Source: Bryobacteraceae bacterium (lineage in GTDB: Bacteria; Acidobacteriota; Terriglobia; Bryobacterales; Bryobacteraceae). From it: 8,786 bases of DNA. Below, piece after piece: positions 1 to 6,569 of this stretch (positions within the stretch are counted from its first letter, which is position 1; each line of letters opens with the position of its first letter). The notes beneath the pieces were generated by a model. The model saw only the letters and a program-made list of their open reading frames with translations, did no database searches and was not told the origin of the DNA. The DNA lies in assembly GCA_025350445.1 (NCBI GenBank), contig JANXXV010000854.1, positions 1 through 8,786 on the forward strand, read 5' to 3'. Made by a program: the position numbers and the translations under genes.

Positions 1-920
1 TTATCCTTTGAGTAGGTCACGAACCAGAAGGTCTTATTGCGGCCATCGTAGACCTTGGGAATGAAAACGGGTCCGCCACCGGAACCGCCCTGTTCATTGT
101 AGCGTTCCTTCGCGCGTGGCTGGCCGGTGGCGTTTCTCGCCCACGCATTCGCATTCCAGATGTCGCGGCGCAGATTCAGGAACCCGGCAGCGTGAAAATC
201 ATTGGTGCCTGATTTCGTTACGAAGATCTGAACACCGCCGCCGAACCGGCCGTACTCTGCATCATAAGTACCCGTAAGCAGCTTGAATTCGCCGAACATT
301 TCCGCACCGGGGAAGTTGAAAACCACGCCGCCCGATTCCGGAATAACGAGGCTCGCGCCGTCAATCAGCACCTCGGAAGCTCGCCCGCCGGACCCGGAGA
401 TCGATAGCTCAGGGGTGCCTCGCGAAACGCCTGGCATGTATCCAACGAAGGCGGAGGCGTTGCGGATGCCGCCTGCAAACAACGGTAATGTGTTCATCAT
501 CTGCGTGGACACGCTCTGCCCGCGCTGAGGAGAGGTAGTGTCCAGAAGCTCCGCTTCGGCGGTTACGTTCACCGTCTGCTGTACATCACCCACTTCCATC
601 TGCAAGTCGAGCAACTGCCGTTGCGCAACGCGAATCTCAAGGCTGGCGCGGCTCAGTTTCTTAAAGCCCGACGCCTCGGCCGTGACCGTGTAGGTGCCGA
701 CCGGCAGACTGGCAAACACATAATTGCCGGTGCGGGTCGTAACCGTGTCCGTTTCCTGGCCTGTCTGATCGTGCCGCGCTTTCAGCTTCGCTTCAGGCAC
801 CGCAGCGGCATTTGGATCGGTGATAGTTCCACTCAATGATCCGGTGTTGGATTGGCCAAATAAACTGGCGGAGAAAAGAACGAAGAACGCAGTTGCTACG
901 CTTCGACTGAAAAAACGCAT
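1..920 (-). CDS. TonB-dependent receptor, Oar-like, N-terminal part (cut by the window edge)
   Basis: This is the first 306 residues of an outer-membrane TonB-dependent transporter; the frame is open to the window edge, so the beta-barrel lies outside. Residues 1-23 are a Sec signal peptide (MRFFSRSV, then a hydrophobic stretch ending at FGQ). Residues 26 to about 108 form a carboxypeptidase-regulatory-like (transthyretin-type) domain, with GSLSGTITDPNAAAVPEA, then TGNYVFASLPVGTYTV and the closing SGFKK. A plug-like region follows (VNVTAEAELLDT, TLPLFAGG, VLIDGAS, EFKLLTGTYDAEYGRFGGG, VTKSGTNDFH), and the visible part ends at the FWFVTYSKD segment seen early in the barrel of this family. This layout is typical of the large, expanded acidobacterial receptor family related to Oar. 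The substrate cannot be read from the sequence; these receptors are generally thought to import glycans, siderophores or peptides. The start at 920 is supported by GGGAGG six bases upstream and a promoter at 959-987. Confidence 0.9.
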   Translation of the reverse strand, partial: MRFFSRSVATAFFVLFSASLFGQSNTGSLSGTITDPNAAAVPEAKLKARHDQTGQETDTVTTRTGNYVFASLPVGTYTVTAEASGFKKLSRASLEIRVAQRQLLDLQMEVGDVQQTVNVTAEAELLDTTSPQRGQSVSTQMMNTLPLFAGGIRNASAFVGYMPGVSRGTPELSISGSGGRASEVLIDGASLVIPESGGVVFNFPGAEMFGEFKLLTGTYDAEYGRFGGGVQIFVTKSGTNDFHAAGFLNLRRDIWNANAWARNATGQPRAKERYNEQGGSGGGPVFIPKVYDGRNKTFWFVTYSKD

Positions 921-958
921 GAAGCCTCCCTAGGTGCAAGACGTGTTGCCGTTGTCAG

Positions 959-987
959 ATGATACGGACTCCAGGTCAAGATGTCAA
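959..987 (-). promoter_or_regulatory. Sigma70-type promoter of the TonB-dependent receptor gene
   Basis: On the minus strand a perfect -35 box TTGACA (982-987) is followed by a 17-base spacer (965-981) and a -10 box TATCAT (959-964, five of six consensus bases). This predicts a transcript start near 952 and a leader of about 30 bases carrying GGGAGG before the ATG at 920. Box quality, spacing and distance to the start codon agree with each other. A second TTGACC at 974-979 is too close to the -10 box to serve as its -35. Confidence 0.7.
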
Positions 988-1176
988 TGGTGTGAATAGG
1001 ACTCGGCTAGCGGGAATTGGGGCGGTTTCGAACGGCCGGGTGACCAAATTACAGGACGAATCTGCCCGTCGCGAGACAAGCCGAGGCCCAGTACCTCGAG
1101 CCCGCGGGTTTGATCCGTAGTACTCGTAGTTCTGTTCAGATGGCAAAAGCTATGCGAGGATTGCTGTGTCTATTTA

Positions 1177-3597
1177 ATGTTTTCGAATCGTCACAAATTG
1201 CTGGTGATCTCCGTATTCGCTATGGCCGCAGTGCTAGCGATCGGGATTCCTCTCCGGCCAAGCCGCACGCGCCGGCCCGTCCGCATCGCCCGATATGGGT
1301 TTGAGTCCCGTTTTACCGAGAGCATCTTCAACGAAATCGCCAAGCGTCGTCACATCTCCGTCCAGTGGGTTCAGACGGGTTTGACCGCAAGTGAGGCGCT
1401 GCGGCAGGGACGCGTTGACATCTGGGCCGGTGCAACGGCCTCGGCGGATCCCCAGCGGGAATTCCACCAGACGGAAAAGTGGACTGAAGTCGAATTATCG
1501 CTGCTCTCGCTGGAAGGCAAAGACCAGCGTCACCCCACACATACGTCGGGCCAACTCGTGGCCTACTACGAAGGCGGCCGCACGGCCAGTGACGTTACGG
1601 ACGCACTGCCCGGTGCCGTTCCAATGCCGTTCGGATCGGCGATAGCCGCCATCCAGGCTGTATGCGGCGGCCAGGTTCACGCGGTGATGCTGGCGCGGAA
1701 TTCGGCGCTCGAAGCGGTTCTGAAGCGTCCGCCCGGCTGCGAAAATGCCCCGTTTTGGTACGATTTATTACCGTCGGCGGCAATACCGGTGGTGATTCTG
1801 GCCCGGCACGAGGCAGCGCGGGAAGCCGACGCTTTCCGTTCAGGAATGAGCGAATTGGCCGAAGACGGCACCATCGCCCGGCTCACGGCCGAAACGATGA
1901 CGGTAGCCGACCGCCAGCCGGAGCTTATCTCAGGTATCGTCGATAGTGAGCGCCGTTCGAAGCTTGGTGTCAGCACCGTGCTGGCGAGCCTTTTCATCGT
2001 TTTGGGCAGCGGAATTCTACTTATCAAACTGCGAATGGCACGGCGGGCGGCCGAAAACGCATCACTCGCCAAGTCGCAGTTCGTGGCCGCAATGAGCCAC
2101 GAAATCCGGACTCCGATGAACGGGATCGTCGGCATGACCGAACTGCTGCTGGACACGCCCCTTACCGATTTGCAGAAGGAATTCGCCGAAACCGTGCGCA
2201 GTTCGGCGCAATCGCTGGTTACCATCATCGGGAATGTGCTGGATTTTTCGCGCATCGAAGCTGGAATGCAGACCACGGTTAAGGTTTCCTTCTCGCCGCG
2301 CTCGGTTATTGAGGAAACTGTCGGAGTGCTGGCCCACCAGGCCCATGAGAAGGGCCTTGACCTGGGTTGTTTCCTATCGCCGGATATGCCGCGTGAAGTC
2401 ACGGGCGACCCGGGTTCGCTGCGCCAGGTGCTACTCAACCTGCTCGGCAATTCGGTGAAATTCACACAATCGGGGGAAGTGACCGCGCGCGCCGGAGTGT
2501 CGCGTCCCGTCAAAGGCAATCCCGAGATCTGGTTTGAGGTGTCCGACACCGGCATCGGTATCCCAGCCGATGTAATGCCGCGGCTGTTCAAGCCTTTCGG
2601 TCAGGCCGACGATTCCATTGGTCGCCGGTTCGGCGGGAGTGGGCTGGGTTTGGTGATCAGCAGAAAGCTGGTGGAGCTAATGGGCGGAAAGCTATCGATG
2701 GACAGCACAGTTCACAAAGGAACCTGCACGCGCTTCAGCATTCCGTGGATTGCGGGCGCTGACCCGATGGACGAACCGTGGAAGGGACGTTTCGCCGGAC
2801 GGCGTGTCCTGGCCGAGGGCGGGACACTGATCAACCGGCAGATGCTGGGCCAGCAATTGACCGCGATGGGCATCCAAATGGATTCGGCTGAAAACTTCGA
2901 TCCCGATCGGAGCTACGCCGCCATTCTGGTGGACGGCATGGAACCCTGGGCCAACGGATGGTCAACGTCGCAGATTCGCGGGTGGCGCCCCGAGTACGAG
3001 TCAATCCCGGTTGTCTTGATCACGTTGCACGAAAGTCATCAGCATTTCGAGCAGGCCAGGAAGGCTGGTGTAGGGGACTTCTTATACAAGCCGCTCCGCC
3101 CCGCGAGGGTCGCGGCTTGTCTGGAGCGCGTGCTCGCCGCCGCTGGCGATCCGGACTGTGACACAGATGCCGACGAAGCAGGAGTCGAGGAGTGGGAAGT
3201 CGTGCCGGCGCCACGCCGCGCCCGGATCCTTGTGGCCGAAGATAACCCTGTAAACCAACGCGTCGCGCAACGAATGCTGGAGCGTTTGGGTTACGACGTT
3301 GATATCGCCGACAATGGCCGCCGCGCCGTGGAGGCCATGGCAAGACTGCGATATGACGCCATTCTGATGGACTGTTCGATGCCGGAGATGAACGGCTTTG
3401 ATGCTACACGCGAGATTCGGCAGCGCCATGGGAATGAGACCGTGATCATTGCCATGACCGCCAGCGCACTGCCCGACGATGCGGAATTGTGCCGCCGGGC
3501 GGGTATGGACGACTATTTAACCAAGCCGGTGGATACGCAGCGGTTGCGAACCGTATTGGAACGTTGGATTCCGGTGAACCGGTTCTCGGCGGTCTAA
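1177..3597 (+). CDS. Hybrid sensor histidine kinase with periplasmic solute-binding sensor and two receiver domains
   Basis: This 806-residue inner-membrane kinase resembles BarA/EvgS-type hybrids. Residues 8-26 are the first membrane helix. About 33-241 is a periplasmic SBP_bac_3-like domain ([32 protein letters not shown]), with cysteines 163 and 188 that could form a disulfide. Helix two is 263-283. HisKA carries the phospho-accepting H308 in [11 protein letters not shown]. The ATPase domain has N-box N425, DTGIGI at 457-462 and GGSGLGL at 486-492, so the kinase should be active. Receiver one (about 541-655) is degenerate: the strand-1 acidic pair is EG (547-548), although D586, T616 and K638 remain. 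Receiver two (683-795) is intact, with E688/D689, D732, T761 and K783. There is no HPt domain and no response regulator nearby, so phosphate presumably passes to a partner elsewhere. The ligand is unknown; the fold suggests an amino acid or similar small solute. Its start is the only plausible one in frame, but the nearest Shine-Dalgarno (GAGGA, 1156-1160) is 16 bases away. Confidence 0.93.
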   Translation: MFSNRHKLLVISVFAMAAVLAIGIPLRPSRTRRPVRIARYGFESRFTESIFNEIAKRRHISVQWVQTGLTASEALRQGRVDIWAGATASADPQREFHQTEKWTEVELSLLSLEGKDQRHPTHTSGQLVAYYEGGRTASDVTDALPGAVPMPFGSAIAAIQAVCGGQVHAVMLARNSALEAVLKRPPGCENAPFWYDLLPSAAIPVVILARHEAAREADAFRSGMSELAEDGTIARLTAETMTVADRQPELISGIVDSERRSKLGVSTVLASLFIVLGSGILLIKLRMARRAAENASLAKSQFVAAMSHEIRTPMNGIVGMTELLLDTPLTDLQKEFAETVRSSAQSLVTIIGNVLDFSRIEAGMQTTVKVSFSPRSVIEETVGVLAHQAHEKGLDLGCFLSPDMPREVTGDPGSLRQVLLNLLGNSVKFTQSGEVTARAGVSRPVKGNPEIWFEVSDTGIGIPADVMPRLFKPFGQADDSIGRRFGGSGLGLVISRKLVELMGGKLSMDSTVHKGTCTRFSIPWIAGADPMDEPWKGRFAGRRVLAEGGTLINRQMLGQQLTAMGIQMDSAENFDPDRSYAAILVDGMEPWANGWSTSQIRGWRPEYESIPVVLITLHESHQHFEQARKAGVGDFLYKPLRPARVAACLERVLAAAGDPDCDTDADEAGVEEWEVVPAPRRARILVAEDNPVNQRVAQRMLERLGYDVDIADNGRRAVEAMARLRYDAILMDCSMPEMNGFDATREIRQRHGNETVIIAMTASALPDDAELCRRAGMDDYLTKPVDTQRLRTVLERWIPVNRFSAV

Positions 3598-3715
3598 GGC
3601 CATGGGGGATTTTGTTGCTATCGTCGCAGGTATACCACTGAGGCGCAGCTAGGTATATCGCGCTGGGGAGTACTTAGATTCCAGGTGGCAATCTACGGCC
3701 CAGGCCGGATGGAGA

Positions 3716-3753
3716 GAGACACAGTGGATCGCTTATATTCGGATTAGTGTCTC
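3716..3753. repeat. Inverted repeat just before the zinc-finger/beta-sandwich gene
   Basis: GAGACAC (3716-3722) and GTGTCTC (3747-3753) are perfect 7-bp inverted arms separated by 24 bases that contain an AT-rich TTATATT element (3733-3739). The right arm ends one base before the ATG at 3755, where a ribosome-binding site would be expected, and no good Shine-Dalgarno is visible. It could be an operator or a leader hairpin affecting translation, but arms of this length can arise by chance. Confidence 0.35.
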
Positions 3754-3754
3754 C

Positions 3755-4975
3755 ATGAACTGTAACCACTGCGGGAGCGCACTTGCGGTGCTGAATAACA
3801 TCAACGACGAACGGTTCTGCTCGGAAGAGCACCGCATTGCGTTTCTGCGCGCCAGCGGCGACGCGGACTCAAAGAACATGCGGAAGCGCTCGCTGGTAAA
3901 TCCACGCATGCGCGGAAACCAGATTGACATCGCCGATCCTACGCACTCCGCGGACTTCCAGTTTGGGGACTTTGCGGCAGCGGGAGGCCAAGCGCAACCT
4001 CCCCGGAACTGCGCGGCCGAGGACTTCGCGCTGGAAGTGGTGGCTCCGTCGTCCGCCATCCGCGAGGCTGTGCCGTCGCTGTGTAGCGCTGTCGCGATGC
4101 CCGCCCAGCAGGTGTTGTGTGGGGCATCGGCTCCGGGAACGAATTTCCCCCACGTGGTGACCCTTCCCGCTGCGCGGTTGCCTAGGATGCCGGCGCCGAT
4201 TCCGGCGGGTCTGTTGCCGGCGGGTCTCTTACGCGCAGGTCTCTTACGCGCAGGTCTCTTACGCGCAGGTCTCTTAAATGATGAGGCCTCGCGCCGGGGC
4301 TTCCGGGATCGATCCGCCGGACAGTCCGATCGGCCGAAATGGCACCGGTGGGCCGCCCTCGCGGCGTGTTTTGTCGGGATCGCCGCAGCCACCGATTTCC
4401 TGGTTTCCCGTAGTGCGGATCGGGCGGCCGCTGCCGCCAGCCAGGGACCGGCAGCCTCATTCGAAGATTTCAGCGCGGGCTTCAGCCGGTGGGACGGCGC
4501 CGAAGCCGGACCGAAGCCGTGGGTGCTGGATGCGGGCAAAGAAGCCATGCCCAATTCCCTGGCGCTGTTTAAACCCTCGACCGGAATGACCGACTACCGC
4601 CTGGAATTCTCGGGCGACGTAAGGCAGAATGGGATTTCCTGGGCCGTCCGCGCAGCCGATCACCTGAATTATCAGGCTTTGGAAATCACCGAAAGGAAGA
4701 AAGGTTCCGAGTGGCAACTGTGGTTCACGCGCTACAAAGTAGTCGCCGGAAAGGAAGGACCGCGGACGCAGGTTCCGCTGCAAATCCTGCTGCCGGCGCA
4801 GTCGCTCTGGCTGGTGCGTATGGAAACTGTCGGCGAATCCTCGACGCTGTGGATTGAAAATCAGATAGCCAATTCGTGGTCCGACGCTGGAGCAACGCCG
4901 GGCGGCTCCGTCGGCTTCTTTGCCGCCAAGGGTGACCAATATATCCTCAAGAAGGTCAGGATTACTCCGCAGTAA
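3755..4975 (+). CDS. Zinc-finger-like, single-pass membrane protein with extracytoplasmic beta-sandwich domain
   Basis: I do not recognise a named family for this 406-residue protein. The N-terminus has a compact metal-binding pattern, C3-x2-C6-x15-C22-x3-H26 (MNCNHCGS, RFCSEEH), like a treble-clef or TRASH-type finger. Residues 31-150 are a low-complexity linker, followed by five AGLL[P/R/N] repeats at 151-175 and a basic stretch. One membrane helix lies at about 199-217 (WAALAACFVGIAAATDFLV), with basic residues before it, which places the N-terminus in the cytoplasm. Residues 236-404 (FEDFSAGFSRWDG, YRLEFSGDV, SWAVRAADHLNYQALEI, GSVGFFAAKGDQYILKKVRI) read like a concanavalin/LamG or DUF1080-type beta-sandwich, often carbohydrate-binding. 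The topology is reminiscent of anti-sigma factors that have a cytoplasmic zinc finger and an outside sensor, but no anti-sigma motif or adjacent sigma factor is seen. The gene ends 32 bases before the aldo/keto reductase start, suggesting cotranscription. Translation from 3755 lacks a clear ribosome-binding site. Confidence 0.8.
   Translation: MNCNHCGSALAVLNNINDERFCSEEHRIAFLRASGDADSKNMRKRSLVNPRMRGNQIDIADPTHSADFQFGDFAAAGGQAQPPRNCAAEDFALEVVAPSSAIREAVPSLCSAVAMPAQQVLCGASAPGTNFPHVVTLPAARLPRMPAPIPAGLLPAGLLRAGLLRAGLLRAGLLNDEASRRGFRDRSAGQSDRPKWHRWAALAACFVGIAAATDFLVSRSADRAAAAASQGPAASFEDFSAGFSRWDGAEAGPKPWVLDAGKEAMPNSLALFKPSTGMTDYRLEFSGDVRQNGISWAVRAADHLNYQALEITERKKGSEWQLWFTRYKVVAGKEGPRTQVPLQILLPAQSLWLVRMETVGESSTLWIENQIANSWSDAGATPGGSVGFFAAKGDQYILKKVRITPQ
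4205..4279 (+). repeat. 15-bp tandem repeat (five units) inside the coding sequence
   Basis: Five consecutive 15-base units are seen, with consensus GCAGGTCTCTTACGC and boundaries at 4205, 4220, 4235, 4250 and 4265. Units three and four are identical. Unit two differs by one base, unit one has diverged (it reads AGLLP), and unit five ends in AAT instead of CGC. Each unit encodes AGLLR, so gain or loss of a unit keeps the frame. The array lies in the linker between the zinc-finger-like region and the membrane helix. The near identity of the middle units points to recent slippage-type expansion. Confidence 0.95.
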
Positions 4976-4993
4976 CTGCGCTACGATGCTCTT

Positions 4994-5000
4994 GAGGGAG
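4994..5000 (+). promoter_or_regulatory. Ribosome-binding site that decides the aldo/keto reductase start
   Basis: GAGGGAG sits one base before the ATG at 5002 but seven bases before the in-frame ATG at 5008. Normal spacing therefore favours the second ATG, giving an N-terminus of MQSRRQFL, in which the twin-arginine motif starts almost immediately. Confidence 0.6.
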
Positions 5001-5007
5001 CATGCCG

Positions 5008-6120
5008 ATGCAGTCACGCCGACAGTTTCTTTCCACCGCCTCACTCGCAGCTGCATTGGTTCGGAAGGCCGCCGCCTCTCCAGACGACGAACCGGGTGAG
5101 TGGCGCAACAAGCAGGCCGGTATGGCCTACCGCCGTCTGGGCGGGACCAACTTCCAGATCTCAGAAGTGGTGATGGGCGGCAACACCATCGCCCCGGACA
5201 ACTATGAGCACGTGCTGGCCGCGCTGGACCGGGGCCTGAACTATCTGGACACTGCGCCTGCTTACGGCAAAGGGAAAAGCGAAGCGGGTTACGCCAGGGT
5301 AATCAAGGCGCGCGACCGCGATAAGTTCTTCCTCAATTCGAAAATCAGCCTTTGGGACATCAATCGCAACGGGCTCTATCAGAGTATCTTCGACAGTCTT
5401 CCCGGTGCCGATCAGGATAAGTTCAAGAGCCGCGTGGTGGACTACATCGCGGAGAGCCAGGCGGCCAAACCCGAATATTTCGTCGGATATTTCGACGGGC
5501 AGCAGGCGGAGTTGGAATCCGCCGCGCTGTCGAATGTGATGGAGCAGGAATACGGCCGCCGCATCGACCGCAAGAAGAATTACAAGGACCTGATCGTGAA
5601 GTCGGTGGACGAAACGCTGGCGCGCCTTGGGACGGATCACCTCGATTTGATGATGTGCCCGCACGGCGCAAATTCGGCGTACGAGCTGAAGAACTTTCCA
5701 GAAATCTTCGAAGCGTTCGAGATTGTCAAGAAGGCAGGCAAAGTGCGGCACCTGGGGGTTTCCGCGCATACCGACCCGGCAGGGGTGCTGGACGCGGCCA
5801 TCGACAGCAAGGTTTATTCGGTGGCGATGGTGGCGTACAACATCGTGAATCACGCGCGGCTGGACCCCGTCCTGCTGCGGGCAAAGCGGAATGTCCTGGG
5901 GGTCATTGCGATGAAGGTGGCCAGGCCGGTGAATCCGGGCAGTGGAACGCCGGACCCGGCGAGAGTAAAGCTTATCGAGGACGCAGTCCCGGGACCGCTG
6001 AAGATCCCCCAGAAGGCTTATCTTTGGGCGCTGAGAAATCCGAACCTGACGGCGGTGGTTTCCGAATTGGTTAATCGGCAGATGGTGGACGATAATTTGC
6101 CGCTGGCGGGTACGAAGTAG
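5008..6120 (+). CDS. Tat-signal aldo/keto reductase family oxidoreductase
   Basis: This is an NAD(P)H-dependent oxidoreductase of the aldo/keto reductase superfamily with an export signal. Numbered from the start at 5008 (370 residues), SRRQFLSTASLAAALV is a twin-arginine signal, predicting export of the folded enzyme with bound cofactor, with possible cleavage near AAA-SPDD. The catalytic tetrad is complete: D81 and Y86 in YLDTAPAYG, K112 in LNSKIS and H219 in MMCPHG. The C-terminal ELVNRQMVDDNL matches the usual cofactor-binding end of the barrel. The family motif LARLGTDHLDLM is present. The stretch between K112 and that motif is about 60 residues longer than usual (WDINRNGLYQSIFDSLPGADQ onward), so the enzyme belongs to a divergent subgroup; Tat-tagged members are common in Acidobacteriota and Planctomycetota. 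There are no C-terminal iron-sulfur cysteines. The substrate is unknown; a sugar or its derivative would fit the preceding beta-sandwich protein. An alternative ATG at 5002 adds two residues. Confidence 0.9.
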   Translation: MQSRRQFLSTASLAAALVRKAAASPDDEPGEWRNKQAGMAYRRLGGTNFQISEVVMGGNTIAPDNYEHVLAALDRGLNYLDTAPAYGKGKSEAGYARVIKARDRDKFFLNSKISLWDINRNGLYQSIFDSLPGADQDKFKSRVVDYIAESQAAKPEYFVGYFDGQQAELESAALSNVMEQEYGRRIDRKKNYKDLIVKSVDETLARLGTDHLDLMMCPHGANSAYELKNFPEIFEAFEIVKKAGKVRHLGVSAHTDPAGVLDAAIDSKVYSVAMVAYNIVNHARLDPVLLRAKRNVLGVIAMKVARPVNPGSGTPDPARVKLIEDAVPGPLKIPQKAYLWALRNPNLTAVVSELVNRQMVDDNLPLAGTK

Positions 6121-6153
6121 CAGGACCGCTGTGGAGACCGGGACAGGGACCCA

Positions 6154-6342
6154 GTGAAGATTCGCGATGCGATAAAGCTAGTCGAGGCTGATGGGTGGAA
6201 ATCGAGTAAGACTGTAGGTAGTCACCGGCAGTACGTTCACCAAACGAAGCCGGGGAAAGTAACAATCGCGGGCCATCCCGGTAAGGACTTGGCCATTGGT
6301 ACGGTACGCTCAATATTGAGGCAGGCAGGATTGAAACCATGA
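6154..6342 (+). CDS. hicA: HicA-type toxin (mRNA interferase)
   Basis: This 62-residue protein has the HicA double-stranded RNA-binding-like fold pattern: IKLVEADGWKSSKTVGSHRQYVH, a central strand KVTIAGH, then GKDLAIGTVRSILRQAGL. The catalytic histidine of the family is H24 in VGSH. HicA proteins cleave mRNA and halt translation until neutralised by HicB. The start is GTG, with AGGGA four bases upstream (6145-6149), which may keep toxin synthesis low. It begins 33 bases after the aldo/keto reductase stop, so it may be read from the upstream operon. Its stop overlaps the hicB start by four bases (ATGA at 6339-6342), as is typical of translationally coupled toxin-antitoxin pairs. Confidence 0.92.
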   Translation: MKIRDAIKLVEADGWKSSKTVGSHRQYVHQTKPGKVTIAGHPGKDLAIGTVRSILRQAGLKP

Positions 6343-6554
6343 CCGAATATGCAGTGGTACTCGAAAAAACCGGCAACGGCTGGTCGGCATACGTGCCCGA
6401 CCTGGATGGATGTGTTGCCGCCGGTGACACAGAAGCCGAAACCATCAGGCTCATACGGGAAGCCATTGCGTTCCACATCGAAGCCATGCGTCAAGACGGT
6501 GATCCCATCCCTCCGCCAACGACCCATGTGCAATACGTCGCGCTTGCTTCGTAG
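6339..6554 (+). CDS. hicB: HicB-type antitoxin
   Basis: This 71-residue protein matches the HicB antitoxin domain: TEYAVVLEKTGNGWSAYVPDLDGCVAAGDTEAE, then a helix ETIRLIREAIAFHIEAM and a proline-rich end PIPPPTTHVQYVALAS. It would bind HicA directly and block its active site. There is no C-terminal helix-turn-helix or ribbon-helix-helix domain as in the longer HicB proteins, so autoregulation of the pair is not obvious. AGGA (6327-6330) eight bases before the ATG is a good ribosome-binding site and may favour antitoxin over toxin production. The gene ends 15 bases from the convergent ABC exporter gene. Confidence 0.92.
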   Translation: MTEYAVVLEKTGNGWSAYVPDLDGCVAAGDTEAETIRLIREAIAFHIEAMRQDGDPIPPPTTHVQYVALAS

Positions 6555-6569
6555 TCCAGCGCCGCTCCC

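Noticed and set aside
1090..1124. AGTAC / GTACT inverted arms and a tRNA T-loop-like GGGTTTGATCC in the divergent intergenic region
   Set aside because: The arms are only 5 bp with a 25-base loop, and the putative T-arm has no complementary stem, acceptor or anticodon arm. I see no RNA gene here.
1110..1304. Short plus-strand frame overlapping the kinase start
   Set aside because: It has no recognisable domain, begins at a non-ATG codon without a ribosome-binding site, and runs out of frame into the kinase sensor domain.
1677..2591. 304-codon open frame on the minus strand
   Set aside because: It lies wholly antisense to the kinase and ATPase domains, whose plus-strand motifs are continuous and conserved. 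Its translation shows no recognisable domain and is typical of a GC-rich shadow frame.
3576..3585. GAACCGGTTC palindrome at the end of the kinase gene
   Set aside because: It is within the coding sequence, is only 10 bp with no loop, and is not followed by a T-tract, so it is not an intrinsic terminator.
3630..3637. GGTATACC palindrome, with a second GGTATA about 20 bases downstream
   Set aside because: It is too short and imperfect to call an operator, and it lacks a T-run that would make it a terminator for the kinase gene.
3733..4554. 273-codon minus-strand frame with a repeated RKRPA-like stretch
   Set aside because: The repeats are the antisense reading of the 15-bp tandem array. The plus-strand frame has a zinc-finger-like start, a membrane helix and an ordered C-terminal domain, so it is the real gene.
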